DNA of 48,444 nt from Bacteroidales bacterium UBA2295 (GCA_002345825.1 DDWD01000139.1:1-48444), one strand, 5' to 3'; positions 25,581-34,248 are shown, numbered from the stretch's first letter. Made by a program: numbers and translations. The notes: generated by a model not told the origin, from the letters alone.

Positions 25581-26057
25581 CTATTTTACCGTTATTGTTC
25601 TATCGATATAGCGCTGTTTTACCTCGCCTGTTTCTGTGCAGTACTCAATTTTTCGTCCCAGCTTCCCTCCTACGCTTTTGGCCACAATAGGAATTCGAAG
25701 TTCTTCGAGCATCTCCATCGCCAGCTTGATGTTTCGTTCGCCAATGTGAAACTGCGATACATTGGTATCGATCACTTCACCACCACCAAATACCTTTGCC
25801 TTAAGATTATTCTTCTTACAGCCCAAGCTAATCATTTTTTCAACCAAACGTTCTATGGCAATGTTGCCGTACTTTGGGCTTGCTAACCCCTGACCATTCC
25901 AAAATGGTAGCATAAAATGGTTTATGCCTCCTATTTGAGCTATTGGGTCGTATAGGCATACAGCTACGCATGAACCGAGTATGGTTGATACTTTATGACG
26001 CTCTCTGCTGGCAAATAGGGCCGATGGGTATAAGAAGTGTGTACTTATTTGATCCAT
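25581..26057 (-). CDS. cheD: Chemoreceptor glutamine deamidase CheD
   Basis: The product is 158 aa. The catalytic Cys lies in ILGSCVAV (Cys30) and the His in GGINHFMLP (His46), with KVFGGGEV further on, as in CheD. CheD deamidates specific glutamines of chemoreceptors and, in Bacillus, binds CheC. No cheC is seen in the window. It lies 9 bp after the kinase-like gene and 30 bp before cheB, in one operon. Confidence 0.93.
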   Translation of the reverse strand: MDQISTHFLYPSALFASRERHKVSTILGSCVAVCLYDPIAQIGGINHFMLPFWNGQGLASPKYGNIAIERLVEKMISLGCKKNNLKAKVFGGGEVIDTNVSQFHIGERNIKLAMEMLEELRIPIVAKSVGGKLGRKIEYCTETGEVKQRYIDRTITVK

Positions 26058-26066
26058 AGGGAAAAC

Positions 26067-26969
26067 TTAAAATGTCTCCTCGTCCGATTCGAAAAAAGTC
26101 TCGTTTGCTTCAGAGGCGAAATCCGTGGTAGCTTCATCACTCTCGGGAATTGAAACAGTAAAACACGCTCCGTTACCCAGTTCGCTTTCAATTTTGATAG
26201 TTCCATCGAGCATCTCAAGTACGGCCTTATTCACAGACAAGCCTAGGCCATGGCCTCTATTCAGTGAGTTAATGCCCGAATCTAATCGCTTAAACCTATC
26301 AAAAATTATTCTTTGGTTCTCCTTACTAATGCCTATCCCATGGTCTCGAACACAAATAACCAAATCGTTACCTTTTACCTCGCCATTGATTTCAACCTCG
26401 CCCCCTTCAAGACTGAAGTTGATAGCGTTGCTTAGAAGGTTTGCCAAGATTAATTTCAGCTTCTCAGGATCGGTTTTAAACAAGAACATTTCTGAACTAT
26501 CAAGCGGGAATTTATTGTTAAACTCAACGTGGAGTTTCTTGCGGCGTGCCTCAAGCTTAAACGATTCAATGACGCTTTCGATAAGGTTCACCACATCGGT
26601 ATTTACAATCTCGGGAAAAATCTCGCCTGCCTCTATTTTGGCAGCAACAAAGATATTCCTGAACTGAAAATCGAGAGTGAATGCCTCGGAGTGAATTAGA
26701 GCCACCATTGATACCACCTTCTTCCAATTCTCCTTATCTACCGAAAGAATTGCCTTTGATAGGCCAAGGATAGATGTGAATGGATTGATAATTTCGTTGG
26801 TAATATTGGAAATAAAGTGGCTTTTGAGCGATTCCGATTCTTCCAACTTTTTATTAACGGTTTTGAGCTCCTCGTTTACTGATTTCAACTCCTTAACGGC
26901 TATCTTATTCTGCTCAAAACGACGTTTAAGCTCATCTAGCAATTCGTCGTCGGTTATTTTATGTCCCAT
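26067..26969 (-). CDS. Histidine-kinase-like protein lacking the phosphoacceptor His
   Basis: The product is 300 aa and soluble. A coiled coil (~8-48) leads to a dimerisation-and-phosphotransfer-like helix where the usual SHE-x-R-TP motif reads FISNITNEIINPF (52-64): the phosphoacceptor His is Asn58 (codon AAC, 26796-26798). The ATPase domain looks intact, with N box LLSNAINFS, G1 DHGIGI and G2 GHGLGLSV. It may bind ATP and signal by conformation, or modulate CheA, without His autophosphorylation. It lies between cheR and cheD, an unusual place for such a protein. The C-terminal ~25 residues are acidic. Confidence 0.85.
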   Translation of the reverse strand: MGHKITDDELLDELKRRFEQNKIAVKELKSVNEELKTVNKKLEESESLKSHFISNITNEIINPFTSILGLSKAILSVDKENWKKVVSMVALIHSEAFTLDFQFRNIFVAAKIEAGEIFPEIVNTDVVNLIESVIESFKLEARRKKLHVEFNNKFPLDSSEMFLFKTDPEKLKLILANLLSNAINFSLEGGEVEINGEVKGNDLVICVRDHGIGISKENQRIIFDRFKRLDSGINSLNRGHGLGLSVNKAVLEMLDGTIKIESELGNGACFTVSIPESDEATTDFASEANETFFESDEETF

Positions 26970-27063
26970 ATCAATGAGGTAATTAGTTCGGTTTTGATGT
27001 TGTTTTGCTATGATATTATCTTCTCAAGATACAAAAGAAAATTATAGTTTAAAAGGGATTGAA

Positions 27064-27921
27064 CTACAATCGCTGAAATATTGTTGGTTTAACCTGCTTT
27101 AGAGGAACCTGCATATTCATAATAGATTCAGAATGTCCAAGAAAAAAATATCCTCCGGGTCGGAGCTTATCGCAAAGCTTGTTTATCACCTTTTCCTGAG
27201 TTTCTCTATCAAAATAAATTAACACATTGCGACAGAATACAATATCAAATGTTTCAGGTATATCATAGTAATTATCCATAAAATTTAGGCGTCCAAATCG
27301 AACCCTCTTTCTCAAATCGGAATTCACCTTAACGGTAGGGTTTACCCGATCTTTGCTCCGAAGAAAATACTTTCGCTTGGTTTCTAAGGGGATAATGGTT
27401 ACGCGTTCCTCCTTATAAACTGCATCCACCGCTTTTTGAAGGATTTGGGTTGAGATATCGGTGCCGATTATTGAGAAATCGAAGCCAGGATTCTTTTCAG
27501 CAAAGTCAGCCATTACTATTGATATGGTATATGGCTCTTCGCCACTTGAGCAGCCAGCACTCCACACCTTAATGGTTCGTGAGCCGGTTCGCTGCTGAAC
27601 AAACTCGGGGAGAACGGTATTTGAGAGAAAATCGAAGTGTACCGGTTCTCTAAAGAAATCGGTTTTGTTGGTGCTTACCACATCGAGCATATGAATAATC
27701 TCTCCATTTAAACCATCCTTGCTAAACACATAGTCGATGTAATCCTTAAAAGTAGTCATATTTAACTCCCTAAGGCGCTTTTGGAGCCTACTCTGAAGCA
27801 TTACCCTTTTTACCGGTGGCATTTTAATGCCACTCTCCTTGTAAATAAACCGGCTAAGCTTATCAAACTCCTCCTGCGATAGCTGGGCTTTAAATATCTC
27901 GTTTAATCGTGAATTGAACAT
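27064..27921 (-). CDS. cheR: Chemoreceptor methyltransferase CheR
   Basis: The product is 285 aa from the ATG at 27921; a TTG 27 nt earlier is less likely. The N-terminal helical domain (LSQEEFDKLSRFIYKESGI) is followed by the SAM-binding domain with TNKTDFFREPVHFDFL, KVWSAGCSSGEEPYTI and DIVFCRNVLIYFD. It methylates glutamates of chemoreceptors and opposes CheB. The beta-subdomain that can bind a receptor C-terminal pentapeptide is present in outline. A 530-bp gap with an inverted repeat separates it from cheW, so it may have its own promoter. Confidence 0.94.
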   Translation of the reverse strand: MFNSRLNEIFKAQLSQEEFDKLSRFIYKESGIKMPPVKRVMLQSRLQKRLRELNMTTFKDYIDYVFSKDGLNGEIIHMLDVVSTNKTDFFREPVHFDFLSNTVLPEFVQQRTGSRTIKVWSAGCSSGEEPYTISIVMADFAEKNPGFDFSIIGTDISTQILQKAVDAVYKEERVTIIPLETKRKYFLRSKDRVNPTVKVNSDLRKRVRFGRLNFMDNYYDIPETFDIVFCRNVLIYFDRETQEKVINKLCDKLRPGGYFFLGHSESIMNMQVPLKQVKPTIFQRL

Positions 27922-28451
27922 AAAGGGTGTGATAAAATTTGGACTCAATTTCTGGGATAAGCCATTTACTTCTTTCAGAAAATTTTATCTAGTAAATGCA
28001 GAATAAATATAGATATTTTCTGTAAAAGGATTGACCTTCACGCAAACAACAACTTACGGTAAACATCTGCTTATCAGTGTCTTCCAAAACCTACAATAAT
28101 ACAAACTTGGGTGTCAGCGCATTAACAAAAACGCTATGGGAAAGGGGGGGTGAATTTTGAACTTATTTTAAACCAAAAAATATGATATTCGCGTTGTAAT
28201 CTCAACAAAAAGGGCTGTTCAAAAAGCTTTCCCACTCAATTTTGGCTTTTCCCTAAACCTGAATTATGCTTTTTGAACAGCCCGTACTGGGGACTTAAAA
28301 AATTATTAGCTCCAGCCTAAAATTTGAATTAGCCCCCAACTCTTTGTTAAAAATTTTGATAAAACGCTAATCCTCAGATCACAATTAAATTAACGCTTGT
28401 AAATAAAAATAACATATTTTTTGATAAAAAGCAAGCAAAATCTCAACTTTT
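27922..28451. other. 530-bp gap inside the che locus
   Basis: No credible gene is seen in any frame. It contains the 16-bp inverted repeat at 28212-28283 and otherwise AT-rich DNA, with a G7 run near 28143-28149. It splits the che genes into cheY-cheA-cheW and cheR-kinase-cheD-cheB groups. Confidence 0.6.
28212..28283. repeat. Perfect 16-bp inverted repeat, terminator or MITE-like
   Basis: GGGCTGTTCAAAAAGC (28212-28227) is repeated inverted and exactly at 28268-28283, enclosing 40 bp. On the minus strand T5 follows the stem, so it could act as a terminator after cheW. The long loop and the GGGCTGTTCAAAA ends also recall insertion-sequence or MITE termini. No target-site duplication is visible beside it. 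Confidence 0.6.
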
Positions 28452-28976
28452 TTATTCACCAACCTCCTCAATACTCCCTATACCTTCTGTCTCTTCTGTT
28501 TTACTAATTAAATCGGTAACGTCCTCGGTTGAGAAAACGGCATCCATATCTAATATCATAATAAACTTTTCATCGATATTGGCTACTCCCTCAATAAAGT
28601 CGGATTTGTACTTACTGCCAATACTTGGGGGTGGCATTATTTGTCCCTTCTCAATTTCCAGAACAGCCTGCACAGCATCAACCAGTGCACCTAGCTGAAT
28701 AGTTTCGCCATCCACCTCAATATCAAGCACAATAATACAAGTATTAGTGGTGTACTCTGTGGGTGTCATGCCAAATTTAATCCTGGTATCAATTACGGGC
28801 AATACAGTTCCTCGTAGGTTGATAACTCCTTTCATATAAACGGGAGCCTTAGGAACCTCCGTAATTTTAGTCATCTCCAAAATATTTAGCACTTTGCCCA
28901 CGTGTGCTGCAAACTCCTCGTCGCCTAGTTTAAATGACAGGTACGAGTTGATTCGTGATAAATTGTCCTGATTCAT
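28452..28976 (-). CDS. cheW: Chemotaxis adaptor CheW
   Basis: The product is 174 aa from the ATG at 28976, chosen because a GGAGG sits 7-8 nt upstream, rare in this genome; an in-frame TTG two codons earlier overlaps that region. The SH3-like CheW fold is clear: YLSFKLGDEEFAAHVGKVLNI, MKGVINLRGTVLPVIDTRIKFG, GALVDAVQAVLEI and FIEGVANIDEKFIMILDMD. The C-terminus is acidic. CheW couples receptors to CheA. It lies 20 bp after cheA. Confidence 0.95.
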   Translation of the reverse strand: MNQDNLSRINSYLSFKLGDEEFAAHVGKVLNILEMTKITEVPKAPVYMKGVINLRGTVLPVIDTRIKFGMTPTEYTTNTCIIVLDIEVDGETIQLGALVDAVQAVLEIEKGQIMPPPSIGSKYKSDFIEGVANIDEKFIMILDMDAVFSTEDVTDLISKTEETEGIGSIEEVGE

Positions 28977-28982
28977 ATGCAA

Positions 28983-28988
28983 TCCTCC
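28983..28988 (-). promoter_or_regulatory. Shine-Dalgarno sequence that decides the cheW start
   Basis: On the minus strand GGAGGA precedes the cheW ATG by 6 nt (GGAGGATTGCATATG). Most genes in this window have no such sequence. Confidence 0.6.
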
Positions 28989-28996
28989 GTTTTCGG

Positions 28997-31081
28997 TTAT
29001 TTGTTCGCTTTGGTTAACTCCTTGTCTTCAATTTTAAAATCTTCATGATTGGCAAAGAGCTTAATAATTTTGTTGGTATCCATAACAAGAGCTACGGTTC
29101 CGTCACCAAGTATTGTTGCTCCTGAAATCATATCCTGATTCTTGTAGTGTTTTCCTAAAGGTTTTAGCACCGCCTGATACTCGCCAATAACGGTATCGAC
29201 CACTAGGCCAACGCTTTTCTCCTCAAAATTCACAACAATTACCTGCTCAAATTTTTCGGTGTTCTCCTGATGGCCAAACTCTCGGCGTACGTGAAAGAAA
29301 GGTACTTGCTGACCATCAAGAACAACCACGTTATTGTAGGTTTTCTGAATTTTTTCATGCTCAACTGCAAATATCTTGTCCACAACAGATAGCGGAATAA
29401 TAAAGTGCGTATCATCAACCTTAACCAACAGTCCATCGATAATTGAAAGCGTTAAGGGCAATTTGATGGTAATGGTTGTACCGGCACCTTTCTCTGAATC
29501 TATCTCTACCTCTCCTCTAATATCAGCAATTTTACGCTTAACCACATCCATTCCCACGCCCCGTCCCGAAACATCTGTAACCATTTTAGCGGTACTAAAT
29601 CCGGGCAAGAAGACTAAATCGAGAATTTCGCGCTTGGTAAGCTTTCGATCAGCAGTAATAATACCTTTACTTATAGCCTTTTGGGTAATAATTTCTGGAT
29701 CGATACCTGCCCCATCGTCGCTAATTTGGATCATAACATTTGCTCCAGAGTAAAAGGCTTTCAGGGTGATTTTGCCCTGTTTGGGTTTGCCTGCCTTTTC
29801 CCTTACATGTGCCTCTTCGATTCCATGGTCGAGACTATTACGAAGGATGTGCATTAATGGGTCGGCTAGGCTTTCGATAATAGTTTTATCCAACTCGGTT
29901 TCAGCCCCTTCCGTAGCGAAAATAACATCTTTCCCCAATTCAGATGAAAGATCACGAACCAATCTTTGGAAACGGGTGAGCATATTCTCAATGGGAATAA
30001 GCACAATGCTAAAGGCAATATCTCGCAGCTGTCGCGAAAGTTTTTGAACATTCTCGGCAATTGGCACTAAACCAGGTACTGCGCTCTCCTCGGCAAAAAG
30101 GCTTAGCCTAGCCTGGGTGGTTACAAGTTCCGAAACAAGATTCATCAGCATATCGAGCTTGTCGGCAGCAACACGGATACTACTTATTGTGGTATCCTTT
30201 GCAATTACCCGGTCTTTGGTTTTAACCAAGGTTTTCTCCTTGGGCGTAGCTTTCGATACGCTTTGGGCTATTCTCTGCACTGAACTAAACCCAATATCCT
30301 TCTGAATGCTAGAAAGGTTATCAATCTCACTGATAAACTGCTCATTGGCAAGAATGTTGCCATCAGCAATTTTTTGTATCTCAATATTCGAATCATCCTC
30401 AACAAAAATGAATACATCATTTATGTCGTTCACACTTGATTCAGTGAACAATATAGCTTCCCAGTAGGTATAGCATAGGCTTTCATCAATATTCTTAAGA
30501 GGTGGAACTCTATTTAGATGAGCATAAACCTTTGCTTCGCCAAGAGTATGCAGCTCATCTAGTAGAAATAGGGGATTTGTTCCGTTGCTAAAAATGTTAC
30601 CATTAGGCTCAAAAAGGATGTAGTAACTACATCCACTAACTTCGTCTGAATTAGATCCTACACTCTCAGTATTCTGCACAGTAGTATTCTGTGGAGTTAT
30701 CTCATCGCTATGTATAATAGCAGCCACTCTATCGAGTAGGTTTCGATGATTAGCCTGTACATCAGGGTCGCTGTAATTGTCCTCATCGAGAAGGATTTTA
30801 AGATGGTCGACTGAAGATAGGGTTAAATCGAGAATATCTCTCGTTACGGCCAGTTTATGGTTACGGATCATATCGTAAACCGTTTCCATTTCGTGGGTAA
30901 AGCTATCGATCATATCGAACCCAAACATTCCGCTATTCCCTTTTAGGGTATGCATAACACGGAACACTTTTTGAACAATAGCCTCATCCTCTGGATTTTC
31001 CTCAAGTTCGAGAAGGGATTTCTCCAGGCCATCAATAAGGTCAACAGCTTCCTCGACAAATTTTTTCTTAAAGTTATCCAT
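28997..31081 (-). CDS. cheA: Chemotaxis histidine kinase CheA
   Basis: The product is 694 aa. The Hpt domain has phosphoacceptor His44 (MHTLKGNSGMFG). Residues ~150-240 form an extra domain (YYILFEPNGNIFSNGTNPLFLLDEL) of the type seen in some non-enteric CheA proteins in place of a canonical P2. Dimerisation helices (~300-370) precede the ATPase domain, with Asn415, G1 DDGAGI (456-460) and G2 GRGVGMD (506-512), and a CheW-like domain (~545-680). It phosphorylates CheY and CheB. The start overlaps the cheY stop by one base (TAATG), so cheY, cheA and cheW are coupled. Confidence 0.96.
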   Translation of the reverse strand: MDNFKKKFVEEAVDLIDGLEKSLLELEENPEDEAIVQKVFRVMHTLKGNSGMFGFDMIDSFTHEMETVYDMIRNHKLAVTRDILDLTLSSVDHLKILLDEDNYSDPDVQANHRNLLDRVAAIIHSDEITPQNTTVQNTESVGSNSDEVSGCSYYILFEPNGNIFSNGTNPLFLLDELHTLGEAKVYAHLNRVPPLKNIDESLCYTYWEAILFTESSVNDINDVFIFVEDDSNIEIQKIADGNILANEQFISEIDNLSSIQKDIGFSSVQRIAQSVSKATPKEKTLVKTKDRVIAKDTTISSIRVAADKLDMLMNLVSELVTTQARLSLFAEESAVPGLVPIAENVQKLSRQLRDIAFSIVLIPIENMLTRFQRLVRDLSSELGKDVIFATEGAETELDKTIIESLADPLMHILRNSLDHGIEEAHVREKAGKPKQGKITLKAFYSGANVMIQISDDGAGIDPEIITQKAISKGIITADRKLTKREILDLVFLPGFSTAKMVTDVSGRGVGMDVVKRKIADIRGEVEIDSEKGAGTTITIKLPLTLSIIDGLLVKVDDTHFIIPLSVVDKIFAVEHEKIQKTYNNVVVLDGQQVPFFHVRREFGHQENTEKFEQVIVVNFEEKSVGLVVDTVIGEYQAVLKPLGKHYKNQDMISGATILGDGTVALVMDTNKIIKLFANHEDFKIEDKELTKANK

Positions 31082-31446
31082 TAGCGTAATACTTTATTGA
31101 GTGCAGCAATTAGCTTAGCAGGAACAAAGGGCTTGATAATCCAACCTGTTGCTCCGGCCTCTTTGGCTTCCATTTTTTTTGCAGCCTGCGATTCGGTGGT
31201 TAGAAAGAGGATTGGAATCCGCATGTACTGATCCATCTTTCGCACCTCACGGATTAGCGTGATACCATCCATTTCAGGCATATGAAGGTCTGTTATAATC
31301 AGGTCGATATGTGTTCCATCCAGAAATTTGAGGGCATCGGTTCCATCGTTAGCAATGAGGACGTTGTAGCCTTCATTTTCGAGAGTAAAGCTAACTACTT
31401 CGCGAATGCTTTCGGAGTCGTCAACAATTAGTATTGTTTTTGCCAT
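31081..31446 (-). CDS. cheY: Single-domain response regulator CheY
   Basis: The product is 121 aa, only a receiver. Asp9-Asp10 bind Mg2+, Asp53 (TDLHMPEMDG) is the phosphorylation site, Thr83/Thr84 is the switch residue and Lys105 (IIKPF) completes the site. Because Bacteroidota lack flagellar motors and no FliM is here, its target is not the classic switch; type IV pili, gliding or a non-motility output are possible. It overlaps cheA by one base and follows the STAS gene by 35 bp. Confidence 0.93.
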   Translation of the reverse strand: MAKTILIVDDSESIREVVSFTLENEGYNVLIANDGTDALKFLDGTHIDLIITDLHMPEMDGITLIREVRKMDQYMRIPILFLTTESQAAKKMEAKEAGATGWIIKPFVPAKLIAALNKVLR

Positions 31447-31481
31447 GGTAACTCTGTTTAAGATATTGAATGTTTTAATAA

Positions 31482-31817
31482 TTATTTTGGGGTTATAAGC
31501 GAACCAAATCCTGCTCTGGAAAGCAAATGGGCCTGATCATCGGCAATATTCATCGATATTTCCACAGCCTTTTGTTCCTGCTGGGAATCCCAGCAAAACC
31601 TTTTCAGTAGCTGCAAAAACCCAAGATCAATATTATCGACGTTGCTAACTTTAACGTTGAATTGTTTGCCTTTTGGTAAGGTGCTCAAGAAAAATTCTTT
31701 CACCTGGGTTGCATTGTCGAGCGTAAGCTCACCCTGCATAAGCAGAACAACCTCATCGGTTTTACCTTTAGCTTTAGATGCCTGTGCTTTTAAGGTGATA
31801 CTTTGTGATTTTGCCAT
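31482..31817 (-). CDS. STAS-domain protein without the phosphorylatable serine
   Basis: The product is 111 aa and consists of one STAS domain: strand EVVLLMQGELTLDNATQVKEFFL, then KQFNVKVSNVDNIDLGFLQLLKRF. In SpoIIAA-type anti-sigma antagonists the loop reads D-S-S-G with a phosphorylated Ser; here it is DLGF (64-67), with Leu in place of Ser. It cannot be regulated by the usual Ser phosphorylation. It lies between the CheZ-motif protein (10 bp) and cheY (35 bp), so it belongs to the chemosensory operon. Its partner is unknown. Confidence 0.8.
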   Translation of the reverse strand: MAKSQSITLKAQASKAKGKTDEVVLLMQGELTLDNATQVKEFFLSTLPKGKQFNVKVSNVDNIDLGFLQLLKRFCWDSQQEQKAVEISMNIADDQAHLLSRAGFGSLITPK

Positions 31818-31827
31818 AGTTGGTGTC

Positions 31828-33648
31828 TTAAAAAAGTTCTAAGTTATCGTCATCGTCATCGGGTTCAGCTTCATCATCAGTGAATAGGTTGACATCGCCC
31901 TCGGTTTGTGAAACTTTATCATGAATTTTGTGCTCGCTGGCCATGGTGTAAAGGTTCTTGATTGAATCTAAATCCTCGGCCTTATCGGTTTCGCTCAGCT
32001 CGGCCCGGAGCATTTGGTAAATATGGTTAAACTCGGCAATTATGTCAACAATCACCTTTTCAAAGAAATCGTAATATCTGATTTTACTTATTGATCCCCT
32101 AACATCTACCGAAATGTTTTTGCTTGAGGTTAAGTTCTGATCGAGGAGCAACTTTATGCTCAAGTATTTCTGGTTTAACTGGTTAATAATGTTGGTCATG
32201 GAACCAGCTGCTTGTATAAAAAGCCCATCGCTTATGGCTCCCTTCAGGTTTTTTCCGATATCGGGAAGTATCTTGCTGCCGATGTCTACAATTTGGCCAA
32301 ATCCTTGCTGTATTTCGTGCTCAAACTTCTCAACATCTTGGTAAAGGCTTTGCACCTGCTTTATGGTTTCTGATAGCTCGTTATTTGTGCTGGTATTCCC
32401 TGAAAGCGTTTCGATGGTTTGGCCGGTAATCTCACGTAAATGCCTGAGAGATAAGGAAAATTTGGATAACCCATCGCTGGCACCCACTATCTTACTCGTC
32501 AAATCCTCGATATGCTCATGAAACGATTGGCTAGCATCCATAAATTTGTTGAGCACCTGGGATGAATTCTGCATCTTATCGATGAGGTGTTGAAGATAAA
32601 GCTCATCGGAATTTGCCTGCGAAAGGTTAATATCCTTGCACATTGTGGCAATGTTAGTCATATCGCCGCTGATGGCAAGAAACTTATTGGTGATAGCCTC
32701 AATGGCTTGTTGATATTCCTTGTTGGCAAAAACAAGTTGAGCCGATTGCAGATTAGCAATATCCCTAATTCGGATTAACAATTTCTGATTTTTCTCCAGA
32801 CTATCCTCCCCTTCAGCGCTTGCCGTACTTTCAAGGTCACCTAAGAGCTTCTTGTGGGTTGCCTGTACGTGTTCCATCTTTTGCCGAATAATATCATGGT
32901 ACTGCAAGTTGGTGATGATATCGGCAATGCTTTTGGACGAATTTTCGGTTTTCAGGGTAAGCTCAGGTATCTGCCGGGCCACCTCTTCATGCTTCTCAGC
33001 AAAAAGGATTATGCCATAATGAACGTTGTTGAGAATGCTCTCTAAATCTTGAATATGCTGCTCGCTTATGGCCTCAAAATGCTTTAGCGATTTACCAACA
33101 TTCTCTTTCAGCTGCTCGAGGTTACTCTCGTTCTGATAACCACAAATTTTGAAGTCGTTAATAACCTCGTTATACCTATGTAATAATTTCTCTAGATTGT
33201 TGAGGTCGGCTTTGTCGAGGCTAGAATTCGATATTTTGATGTTTGCCAATAGGAACTTGAGCGTTAGCAAGTCTTGGTTCAAGTTTTTCACCGGCAAAAA
33301 GAGTTTACCCTGCAGCTCGGTGATATCGCTAAGGTAGCCTATGGTATTATTTAGGTGAGCCGTAAACTGAAGCTGAATTTGCTTTAAATCTTTGTATAGC
33401 TTTTCAATATCCCTGAGTAGCGTTTTGGTCTCACTCTCGGTTAAAGCATTAAAAATTTGGGTGGCGTTGTCGGATATAACCTTGGCCTGACGATAATACT
33501 GTTTAAAATCGGCATTAAGCCCAAGAAAATCATCAGAAGAACATTGATGAAGTTGCATTATCTGATCGTCGATGCCCAAGAAAATCTCGGTAAACTCACT
33601 AATAGATATGTTTACATTGAACTTACTGCTTTTATCAGATTTGGGCAT
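31828..33648 (-). CDS. 606 aa helical che-operon protein with two CheZ-like motifs
   Basis: The protein is cytosolic, almost wholly helical, and without membrane segment or the canonical MCP signalling tip. Two similar motifs are seen: LQYHDIIRQKMEHV (248-261) and IRYYDFFEKVIVDI (523-536). The first has D252-x3-Q256, the spacing of the CheZ catalytic pair (Asp143/Gln147 in DLTGQ of E. coli); the second has Lys531 in place of Gln. The C-terminus is acidic and ends DDDDDNLELF, reminiscent of the CheZ tail that binds CheY, and also of the receptor pentapeptide NWETF. It is the first gene of the group with STAS, cheY and cheA. It could be a CheY phosphatase, scaffold or soluble receptor; I cannot decide between them. 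Confidence 0.75.
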   Translation of the reverse strand: MPKSDKSSKFNVNISISEFTEIFLGIDDQIMQLHQCSSDDFLGLNADFKQYYRQAKVISDNATQIFNALTESETKTLLRDIEKLYKDLKQIQLQFTAHLNNTIGYLSDITELQGKLFLPVKNLNQDLLTLKFLLANIKISNSSLDKADLNNLEKLLHRYNEVINDFKICGYQNESNLEQLKENVGKSLKHFEAISEQHIQDLESILNNVHYGIILFAEKHEEVARQIPELTLKTENSSKSIADIITNLQYHDIIRQKMEHVQATHKKLLGDLESTASAEGEDSLEKNQKLLIRIRDIANLQSAQLVFANKEYQQAIEAITNKFLAISGDMTNIATMCKDINLSQANSDELYLQHLIDKMQNSSQVLNKFMDASQSFHEHIEDLTSKIVGASDGLSKFSLSLRHLREITGQTIETLSGNTSTNNELSETIKQVQSLYQDVEKFEHEIQQGFGQIVDIGSKILPDIGKNLKGAISDGLFIQAAGSMTNIINQLNQKYLSIKLLLDQNLTSSKNISVDVRGSISKIRYYDFFEKVIVDIIAEFNHIYQMLRAELSETDKAEDLDSIKNLYTMASEHKIHDKVSQTEGDVNLFTDDEAEPDDDDDNLELF

Positions 33649-33701
33649 ATACTTGTTTTTAGCTTAAATATTTGTTTTACCGTTTTTTTGAAGTGACTAT
33701 T

Positions 33702-33709
33702 TAAAGGTA
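33702..33709 (-). promoter_or_regulatory. Possible -7 box TACCTTTA for the che operon
   Basis: On the minus strand TACCTTTA differs from TAnnTTTG at the last base only, 53 nt before the start of the 606 aa gene. A T7 stretch occupies the -33 region. Confidence 0.35.
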
Positions 33710-33766
33710 CAACGATAAAACGAAAAAAAGGTTAACGTGTTTCCGAAATTCAAAAAAATACGCTTT

Positions 33767-34129
33767 TTAGCTTATTGCAACCATATGCTTCACGGTGCTA
33801 ATCAACACTGAGATTTCAATGGGTTTGCTAAAGAACTCCACTGCGCCTAGCTGTTTGCAAAGTTCAACATTCTCCTGAGAGCCAACGGCAGAAACAACAA
33901 TTACGGGAATGTCGGAAATGTGAGGCTTTGACTTAATCTCTTTTAGAAAATCGAAACCGCTAATCTCGGGCATCAACAAATCTAAAAGTATAAGTTCAGG
34001 CTTTTCTTTCTCGATAATACTAAAGGCTTCGCGAGCATTAAAAGCGGTTATGGTATGGTAGCCCTCCTCTTGCAAGATGGCCTCTAACAGTACCTGGTTT
34101 GTGGTCGAATCGTCAACAATTAATATCAT
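33767..34129 (-). CDS. Single-domain response regulator
   Basis: The product is 120 aa, only a receiver, with Asp6-Asp7, phosphoacceptor Asp50 (LLDLLMPEISG), switch Ser (VVSAVGS) and Lys (FSKPIE). It resembles receivers detached from hybrid kinases more than CheY. It lies 118 bp upstream of the che operon on the same strand and may be phosphorylated by CheA or by an unlinked kinase. It diverges from the Crp/Fnr gene at 34286. Confidence 0.88.
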   Translation of the reverse strand: MILIVDDSTTNQVLLEAILQEEGYHTITAFNAREAFSIIEKEKPELILLDLLMPEISGFDFLKEIKSKPHISDIPVIVVSAVGSQENVELCKQLGAVEFFSKPIEISVLISTVKHMVAIS

Positions 34130-34240
34130 AGTTATAAGTTGTGAAATGATTTATCAAAAATACAAGTAATAAAAAGTTGTTGCAAGACATTTTTAATGAG
34201 GTTGCTCACTAAAAAATGATGATTTGAATCACTATTTGAA

Positions 34241-34248
34241 TATTTTTG
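34241..34248 (+). promoter_or_regulatory. -7 box TATTTTTG for the Crp/Fnr-type gene
   Basis: TATTTTTG fits TAnnTTTG, 37 nt before the ATG. A TTTG at 34223-34226 is closer than the usual -33 spacing. Confidence 0.45.

Noticed and set aside
28142..28150. G7 run in the cheW-cheR gap as a phase-variation tract
   Set aside because: It is not inside a gene or a visible promoter, so length changes would have no evident effect.
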